DNA of 64,000 bases from Taudactylus pleione (Eukaryota > Chordata > Amphibia > Anura > Myobatrachidae): assembly GCA_031769625.1 (NCBI GenBank), contig JAUIMM010000001.1:1984001-2048000 (forward strand). Reading direction: 5' to 3'. Shown in pieces: positions 55,940 through 64,000 of this stretch. Every line of letters begins with the position of its first letter. Position 1 is the stretch's first letter. The translations under genes were made by a program, and so were the position numbers. Below the pieces are notes generated by a model. It was not told the origin of the DNA, did not search any database, and was given only the letters and a program-made list of their open reading frames with translations.

Positions 55940-56400
55940 AGGATCATGTGCATCCTGAGGCACATATGGTAAATACGTTGCTGGGTTTAACGTACTGCAC
56001 CGTTTAATGGTGATGTTTGCAGGTGTTATTAGAGCTAGTTCCCATTTTGTGAACCTAGCTGAGGAAACATGTCTGGTTTGGGCAGAATTCAGCAAAGCAG
56101 ATACAGCATGGGGAGTATAAACAATCATTTCATGGCCTAATACTACATCATCACTCTTACTGACCAATAGAGCAGTTGCTGCTACACTTCTTAAACACGT
56201 TGGGAGTGATCTTACCACAGTGTCCAATTGTGCACTCTAGTATGCTACGGGCCTACTGGCATCACCATGTTTTTGTGTGAGGACACCTGCTGTGCAACCG
56301 TCAGCTTCCGTACAATATAAATCAAAAGGTTTTTCATAATCAGGTATTCCCAATGCAGGTGCTCTTGTCAGACTATTCTTAAGATTAAGGAAAGCCTGCT
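55940..56400 (-). pseudogene. ERV-C pol connection-region remnant
   Basis: Counterpart of 2970-3440 with the same VYTPHAVSALL and FTKWELAL motifs and the same truncation by a GC-rich repeat. The stop near 3254 in copy A is absent here (codons at 56220-56227 are open), so this copy is slightly less decayed at that point. Confidence 0.72.
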
Positions 56401-56449
56401 ATGTTTCCTCTGTGTGTATGACACGATCGGGCTTTGAGGAAGAGACTAA

Positions 56450-56990
56450 GGCCATTATTCAGAGGCGGTCGCAAGAAGCGATCGCTCTCTCTGAATGAGG
56501 GCGGCCGCTTCATTTTTGAAGTGCTGCCTCCTGGTCGTTAGTTAAGCTGTGGGTTACCGCCCACAGCTTAACGACCGACCAGGTCAATGGTCGCAATTGT
56601 GATCACCATCGCGACCATCGGGGCTTGCGAAAAGACCCTAAGGTTGGGTCACGGCAACCGCAAGCCCCAGGGAGCTTTCTGCTCTGATGGAGTAGGAAGC
56701 TCCCCACTGACATCACTGATGATGTCAGTGTGGCCGCCCACAAAACGGTAGGCATTCCTTTATTAATGCCTCCATTTTGGAAACCATCCCCCCGGCCCAC
56801 CAACAAAACAGGGCGAGCTGTCGATCAAAATTGACAGCCGCCCCTTTTGTAGCAAGCTCCGGAGCGAGAGAGTTTCTCTCTCACTCCGGGAGCTTGCGCA
56901 CACGCAGTGCGGCCGCTGCGCGTGCTCAGGGCTACCCATCGACCCGGTTGTGAGCACATAGGTGCTTGCGACCGGGTCTGAATGAGACCC
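56450..56990. mobile_element. Hairpin-chain MITE in ERV-C pol
   Basis: The same 541-bp insertion as 3483-4023, with TAA on both sides (56447-56449 and 56991-56993). It differs by single bases, several at CpG sites. This is a shared ancestral insertion. Confidence 0.9.
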
Positions 56991-58351
56991 TAAGTCCCGT
57001 AATGGTAAAGCCAAAATAGAAAAACCTGGGATCCACATTCTGCAGTATCCACACATTCCCAAGAAGGTATGGATTTGCTGTTGGTTCGGAGGCAGTGTCA
57101 TGGTCTGTATGGCCTGGATTCTGTCAGTAGTCAGATGTCGTAATCCCTGTGTTAGACAGTGTCCTAAGTATTTAACCCAGGACTGGCATGGCTGTAGTTT
57201 GTCCTTAGCAACTTTGTGTCCTGTTTGCGAGAGATGAAGCAATAAAAGTTTAGCATCATTTAAATGACATAAACGAACCAGAACACAACAACAAATCATA
57301 CACATATTGTATTAGAACAGATCCATTGGCAGGTTGAAAAGGTTGTAAACAGTTGTGTAAGGCCTGGGAGAAGATACTGGGGCTGTCTATGAAGCCCTGG
57401 GGCAATCGTGTCCATGTGTATTGTACCCCCCTGTATGTAAATGCAAATAGGTACTGACAGTGAGGATGAAGAGGGACAGAGAAGAAGGCAGAGCGGTGGT
57501 CAGTGACAGTAAAATGGGTTGCATTTGGTGGGATCTGCATAAGAATGACAGCTGGATTCGGCACTACAGGGAATTGGCTCTCTGCTACCTTATTAACCCC
57601 TCTAAGGTCCTGTACCAGCCTATAACCCCTCCCACCACTCTTTTTCACAGGAAATACTGTTGGCTACACTCGCTGTATGGACTAAAATTCCCTGTTGTAA
57701 TAACTGCCCAATTAAGGGATAAACCCTTATCTCTACCTCCTGTTTTAGTGGGTACTGGGGAATTTTTGGAGCTTGCCTACCACTTTTTAGATTTACCATT
57801 ATGGGAGCTACATTTGCCATCAACCCAGTGTCCTGTCCATCTTTGGTCCAAAGTGAACCTGGTATTTGAGATAACATCTGCTCTACCTGAGATGGATTCT
57901 TATCTGGAACAGTAGAGTGAAACATTAACCTTTGGGGAGTGTCTAATATATCCCTCACCTCGTGCACAACTCTCTCTGGGATATCTAGAAATATACCATC
58001 AGTGGTACAATAAATGACACATCCCATTTTACATAACAAATCCCTTCCCAGTAGGTTAGTAGGGGCCGCTGCTGCCAGGAGAAAGGAATGCCTGGTATGC
58101 AATGGACCGATAGTAGCCTCTGCAGATTTGGTTAAAAGATAATGTTGCACTTTACCCATTACACCCATTGCTGGTACTGTTTTACTGGTCACCTGTAAAT
58201 TAGATGGAGATTTTATCACTGATCTGGTCGCCCCTGTGTCTACAAGAAAAGAATGTGTAGTACCAGCTACATCAACTATCATTACAGGTTCTTCTCTAGT
58301 ACCCCCAGTTAACCTGACTGGCTGTAGACTACAGGTGTGACCTGACCCCTA
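56991..58351 (-). pseudogene. ERV-C protease and reverse transcriptase
   Basis: UAG at 58351-58349, then protease with DTG at 58240-58232. The palm at 57648-57256 has LPQGF intact, but the active-site box reads YVYD (57306-57295): the first catalytic Asp of YVDD is replaced by Tyr. The motif around the first palm Asp is also altered (TDHRSAFF). Thumb continues at 57305-56763 up to the MITE. It shares the protease/palm frame break with copies A and B. Inactive. Confidence 0.85.
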
Positions 58352-60105
58352 GAGCTGACTATCTTCTTCCAGCATAGCATTCACTGCTGCAATGTGAGCA
58401 GGTGATGGCTGGAATTGTCCTGACTGCTGTGGGTACCCCTTCTGTGGGTATCTCATGTGTTTCCTGGTTTGGTATTTCCCACTTTCTGGCCTTACAGAAC
58501 TTACTTATGTGGTCCTCCTTGTTACATCTATAACACCTTCGTGGTTGACGTGTTGTGAAAGGTTGTTGTTGTGTGGGTTGGGGAATGAGGAAAGTTGTGT
58601 TTGTGTATAGGGATAAGGGTTTGGAGGTTGTGTGGGATGAGTGTATTGTGGCTGAGTGTGGTAAGAGTGCTGCAGTGTTATTTGCATTCCTTCCAGAGCT
58701 TGAATACTAACAGCCATTAGTTTCTCTGCATTTCTCTCTTCCTAAAGATGTTTTTGTCATGTTCAATTGCAGATTCCCTGAGTGTGTCTACCGTAACTCC
58801 CCTCCAACCAGGAAGTGAGGTCTGAACCCTGGCCTTTAGAGTGTCTTTAAGACCATCCATAAGCACTGTGATTGTCATTTCCCTGTGATGGGTGTTGTCT
58901 TTTATGTCCTCTATACCTGTGTATTGAGTAATAGTCTGCAGCGCTCTGATAAAATAATCTGCTTGCAGACTCACTCTCTGTTTAATCGTGAAGATTTTAC
59001 TCCAGTTAACAATTAATTGGAAAAATACAGCCAATTGGGTAACAATATGGGTTATATCGTCTTGATTACCATCATCAGTTATGGGACTATCTCCATCCAA
59101 TACACAGGCCGTGATAAACTTTTTCACATTGGTATTGTGTGGAAGACAAGCCCGTAATACCACTCGCCAATCTTTATTGGTTTGCTCATGAGCATTACCC
59201 AAATCCTTTACAAATCTCTGGCACTTTGCTAGTTCTTTCCTAGGGTCAGGGAAATCTGTCATTATGGAACGTAGTTCTGCTCTTGTCCATGGACAATGCG
59301 TCGCTACATCCCTTGTGGCCACTACACCATGTGCATCCGGATTCCCATTGGGAACGGTTATTGTCTGGATGGGATGGATGCCTGCCACACTGCTGCCTTT
59401 GACCTTACTACCTGTTTGAGGGTTCAGCCTACTGCTACTATGTATGGTATTAGTAATCTCCGCTACTGTTACAGCGGGTGTTAATACTTCCTGCACTGGT
59501 TGGGCTACCTCCATTTCTGGTACTAGTGGGGCAGCTACCTGTGCTTGCTGTGGTAGTCCATTTAACATTTGTGCAACATGTGAAAGAGCGGACATCCCAA
59601 CAGGTTCATCATCTGCATCATAAACATGTTCCTTATAGTTACTTAGAAGAGGGTACAAGTTACTTGCTACATTTTTATGATTTTTGAGATCGACTGTACC
59701 TTCACCCCCATCTGCATAGGGCGGTGGTGGTGCTCGTGCGCTACTAACATTACCTTCTGCAATGCTACCTCGCTGTGCATGCACACTACTTTGCAGTGTG
59801 CACGCAATGCTATTTGCGTGCACGCTCCCTTGTGTCATGCGTGCAACGCTAGTTTGCATCGCGTGCACACCACTAAGCCACATGTCCCCCTCATGCTGCC
59901 ACAACTTCAAGCAATCATTAAACTTTACCCTTTTCTTCAGAGACTTCCCTAAACATATACTGTCTCTGAGATTGTTCAGAACCTCTGAATCAAAGCTACC
60001 AATCTTAGGAAAAGGTGTTCTACATTTCTTGGTCATTTTGACCCACATGTCGAAAGTAGAGAATTTCAATTGGTGAACGTTTTTCAGTGAGCTACGTTCA
60101 CGCAC
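58349..60105 (-). pseudogene. ERV-C gag, longest uninterrupted copy
   Basis: A single 462-residue frame runs from 60105 to 58717, covering matrix-like, PPPY, capsid and capsid C-terminal parts. It lacks the 4-bp insertion and the 1-bp loss that break copies A and B, and so opens about 20 residues further upstream. The Pro-rich part (58717-58505), the CCHC box (58535-58494) and the C-terminal frame to the UAG are still in shifted frames, so gag is not intact. Confidence 0.85.
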
Positions 60106-61907
60106 TCCCTCCCGTTATTCACAGCAGACCTGGCGTTAGTCGGCTTGTATAATGAGGAGCAGAATAACCACCTATTGAAAATTATTCTACCTGCGATGAT
60201 ATTAACTCAAGCTTCCGTCGCTCGCTTCCTTTGAGTTTACTCCCACTGGTAGCATCTAGAAGTTCCAATAACTCCTAACCTTGCCAGCAGTTTCACTCCC
60301 ACGACAACCCACTTCACAATCACGGTTTATATAACCATGTGGTTTGATTGCTTTGCCCAAAGAACCTAACTGGTCAATGGACTTTGTGATTAATGGGTGA
60401 CGGACCAAGAAACCCCTTAGTTTCTCGATAACCACAATGTACCTGCTTTGTACACTGGCCCAGTAGTTTGTACCTACCGAGTTTATACTGAGGTTTAACA
60501 GACAGTAACCTCCACTATTTAGGCTTAACAGACAGTAGCCTTTACAATCACAACGTTTCAATTTATATACACCTTTTCTGCGCAGAAAATAGAACCTTTT
60601 CTCTTAATATGGCAGTACAATACAGAGGTTTAACAAGCAATCATGCTATGCATATAATGACTGTTTCAACACGTGGCAGCAATACAGGAAATATGTGTAC
60701 GCTATTGTGCGACTTCCCCTTTTAACACAAAACTTTATCAACGAAGGAAAACAAACTTTTTCCTTCCTTGTCTCTGGATTCTAATCAGCGCTCCTTGAAC
60801 TCACACAATAACGGATAGCGGTCTCTCAGCATAAAGTGGTAGCAGGTTTTCGAAGGCAATGCGTTCTTTCCTGCGTATGGCGCCTCCACCCTTTGCTGAG
60901 GGATCGATAACCGTGTATTATCATGTAAATTGGCAGCGTGATCACACTCTATGAGCCCCCAACTATGAATTCCTATTTAGCCTCTATACCCTAAAGTCGC
61001 TGTTTAGCGTTGTGTACACATATGAAATAATTGCTTTCCAGACTTTGAGTGTGGTTCTAAAGCACAAAAGTTATTATTCACATAAAAGCATATAGTTACA
61101 CGCCTTGATCTATAATACAATTAGCGCAAAGGTTATACAAAATACAAGCTACAGTCGAAACATACGCATGCGCTCTGGATCCAGATTTCCCGGCATCAAC
61201 TATGCAACCTACATCAACAGAAAAAGAAAGATGACTAACTACCAGTTCTAGAGTGCTTGCATATAAACCCTTGCAGAGATAGGCAATAGAATAGAACAAG
61301 TTGGCATAATCCCATTGGTTCTTCTTCCTGGTTCTTCTGTTACGATACAGTTCATAGGTCAGTTCGTATTGTAATAGTTCAGCCCTCCAACAGCTCTTTG
61401 TGTGTGTTTTCCCGCTGAAGAACAAGTCTAAACTGGCTAATAAACATTACATTACAGAGTACATTTCAATGCCTATCTCTCCATGATCTATAATCCGCAG
61501 ACGCATGTTGCGATCTCCTTGCCGATGGAACCGGAATTCTGCAAATAAACAGTGGTTTAGAATGGCACCAAATGTCGTCTGCTTATCATATACTAAACCT
61601 TAGATACCAAATATATGTATTTCACAATAGACTTGATAACGTATAAAACCTCTAATATTAATGTTAGGGAACCTTTCTTCTTCCTGGTTCTGACTGTAAA
61701 TGAGGCAAAGAATAATTAAGCAGCTGTGTGACTGTCCTGTCTAATATAGTTTACAAGCGAAATTCAACTGTTTACTTCACTACATCTAACTGCACATGGA
61801 GACCTCTGAGGCAGTATAATGGGTACAGATAGTGAGGCATACCAGACCCTCCAACATGACCCCTTCCACAAGGTACAAAACGCTCTGCACCTGGACTTCC
61901 CACTTCA
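60106..61907 (-). other. ERV-C leader and candidate LTR region
   Basis: Counterpart of 7086-8943, nearly identical, with the hairpin near 60200-60240 and the TATATAA box near 60325. LTR limits are not resolved. Nothing else is recognised. Confidence 0.4.
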
Positions 61908-62116
61908 TTTATGATTGCAGTCACCTGTGATGAACTAATTAAGTAATGATAAGGATATTTCTAACACAGATGACTGCAATCATAAACCAAGTGTGTGAGT
62001 CTCTCCTCTCTCTATCTGCCCCTATGTTGTCCCCACATTCCCCAAAGTGTTCACCAGCCCAGACTGTCACCCTTCCCCTAGTGTCACACAGCCCTCTCCT
62101 ACAGAACACTCTATAG

Positions 62117-64000
62117 TAAGGGTGTGCACCGGCCACTTTTCGTGTTTTGTGTTTTGGTATTGGATCTGGATCTTTCTTTGTGTTTTGGATCTGGATTGGT
62201 TTTGCCTAAACCACCCTTCCGTGTTTTGGGTTCTGGGTTTTGTGTTTTGGATCTGTATTTTTTTTTTAAAAAAAGCATAAAAACAGCTAAAATAACAGAA
62301 TTTGTGTGTTTTTCTGCTCCTATGCTATTATTAACCTCAATAACCTTACTTTCCACTCATTTCCAGTCTATTCTGAACACCTCACAATAGTGTTTTTATA
62401 TCCAAAAGGTTGCACCGAGGTAGCTGGATGACTATGCTAAGAGATACGAGTGGGCGGCACAAACACGTGGTCCATCTAGGAGTGACACTGCAGTGGCAGA
62501 CAGGATGGCAGTTTGAAAAACTAGGCCCCAAACAGTACATAATTCAAAGAAAAAAAAGAGGTGCAAAATGGAATTGTCCTTGGGCCTTCCCACCCACCCT
62601 TATGTGGTATAAACAGGACATGCACACTTTAACAAACCAAACATTTCTGCGCCAGGGTCTGCCACACGACTGTGGCTGAAATGATTGGTTCGTTTGGGCC
62701 CCCACAAAACAAGCTGGCAATTAATCTGTCCCTGCACAAACTGGCTCTTCAGTGCGCTTGAGTCAGGTGCATACCCCCTCCTTTGCCTATGTCATAGGTG
62801 GATGTATAGGCTTGTATGGCCTTTTGCTGCTCCTCCATCCTCTGAAGCATATAGAGGGTTGAGTTCCAACGCATCACAACCTCTTGCTTCAGGTGATGGC
62901 GGGGCAGGTTCAAGAGTGTTTGCTGGCGCTCCAGTCTTCGGCACGCAGTTGCTGAATGGCGAAAGTGGCCAGAAATTTTTCGGGCCACCCAAAGCGTCTC
63001 CTGCACGCCCCTGTCGCTTTTCAGAAAATTCTGCACCACCAACTTTATTGTGTGAGCAAAACATGGGACGTGATGGAATTTGCCCAGATGTAATGCCCGC
63101 ACAATATTGGTGGCGTTGTCAGATATCACAAATCCCCAGGAGAGTTTAAGTGGGGTAAGCCACTGGGCGATGATTTCCCTCAGTTTCTCTAAGAGGTTGT
63201 CGGCGGTGTGCCTCTTACTGAAACCGGTGATACACAGCATAGCCTACCTTTGAACGAGCTGGCGTTTCTGAGATGCTGCTACTGGTGACGCTGCTGCTGT
63301 TGCTGCGTAAGGTGATACATCTACCCAGTGGGCTGTCACAGTCATATAGTCCTTAGTCTGCCCTGTTCCACTTGTCCACATGTCCGTGGTTAAGTGGACA
63401 TTGGGTACAACGGCATTTTTCAGGACACTGAGGACACTTTTTCTGATGTTTCTGTACAGTCTCGGTATCGCCTGCCTAGTGAAGTGGAATCTAGACGGGA
63501 TTTGGAACCGGGGACACACTACCTCCATCAATTGTCTAAATCCCACTGCACTAATGGCGGATACCGGACGCACGTCTAACACCAACATAGCAGTCAAGGC
63601 CTCAGTTATACATTTTGCTTCAGGATGACTGCTGTCGTACTTCATCCTCCTCGCTAAGGACTGTTGGAGGGTCAATTGTTTAGTAAAAGTAGTGGTGTTC
63701 CTACTTCCTCTCTGGGATGATGAACGACTCCCAGCAGCAGCAACAGCAGCAGCGGCAGCAGGAGGCGTAGCAATGCAGGATCCTCCGGAGGAATCCCGGA
63801 TAGGAGAGTCAGTCATGCCAGTGACATGACCTGCAGGACTACTTCCGATCCTGACTAAGGAGGAAATTGACGAGGAGGGAGTTGACGGTGTGGTTTGCAG
63901 GCGCTTGGATACAACAGGACAACGGGATTTAGGTGTCCCTGGACTGCTTACGGTCTTAGCCAAAGTTTCGGAACTGGACAGTAACTTTTTATGAACGCGC
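62117..64000 (-). mobile_element. hAT transposon copy C, cut by the window edge
   Basis: Same end sequence (GTGTGCACCGGCC near 62125), same GTTTTGGATCTGG modules, then transposase. It continues beyond 64000. Confidence 0.75.
62749..64000 (-). pseudogene. hAT transposase, copy C, partial
   Basis: The frame is open from the window edge (64000) to the shared TAG near 63244, with the Ser/Ala-rich linker and TTDMWTSG (near 63370). It then resumes from 63240 to 62749 with SDNATNIV and CFAHTIKL. The BED finger would lie beyond the edge. It lacks the C-terminal dimerisation region, like the other copies. The TAA stop of copy B is absent. Confidence 0.82.

Larger units (their letters stand above)
53788..64000 (+). 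repeat. Segmental duplication, right copy (block C)
   Basis: Direct copy of 1-11036 (see block A). It lacks the 785-bp duplication-plus-MITE of copy A and a short segment near 55456 where A has GACGCGATTCAACGTGAATC-type sequence. It carries two fewer gag frameshifts. It runs off the right edge. Recurrent point differences along its length argue against a simple assembly duplicate. Confidence 0.93.

Overview
The window is eukaryotic, repeat-rich vertebrate DNA, most probably from an anuran amphibian. I infer this from the style of the repeats (palindromic Harbinger-type MITEs, Penelope-like tails, a class I endogenous retrovirus, BED-finger hAT elements) and from one host gene split by consensus GT-AG introns. 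No species can be named from the sequence alone.

Layout. (1) 1-22087: a nest of mobile elements. A decayed retrovirus (minus strand; gag, protease, reverse transcriptase, connection region) lies next to a hAT transposon (minus strand). A 7,272-bp piece of this pair is tandemly duplicated (4329-11600 and 11601-18872), and the junction falls inside the reverse-transcriptase YVDD motif. A 155-bp minisatellite lies upstream of the hAT reading frame. (2) 22596-36900: a complete-looking host gene on the plus strand. Ten coding exons with matching phases encode a 379-residue PHF7/G2E3-type protein: extended PHD, RING-like domain and second PHD, with no HECT domain. Its introns carry minisatellites of 27, 34 and 29 bp and several MITEs. 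(3) 37310-41084: a Penelope-like element with inverted arms of about 560-590 bp, a 14-bp target duplication, a C-terminal endonuclease remnant and a hammerhead-like motif. (4) 43537-46800: a large Asp/Asn/Ala/His-coding repeat array behind a good splice acceptor, possibly an alternative last exon. (5) 46900-53570: intergenic repeats, including a 549-bp MITE built as a chain of hairpins. (6) 53788-64000: a second copy of window bases 1 to about 11036 in the same orientation, running off the right edge.

The host gene therefore sits between two directly repeated blocks about 53 kb apart, as expected inside a segmental duplication or gene array. The three retroviral copies share most of their breaks, so they were duplicated as part of already dead DNA. 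Two gag frameshifts separate copies A and B from copy C and order the events: block duplication first, 7.3-kb tandem duplication later.

The host gene is the only functional protein-coding gene I can support. From family knowledge it would be a nuclear histone reader and ubiquitin ligase, probably active in the germ line.
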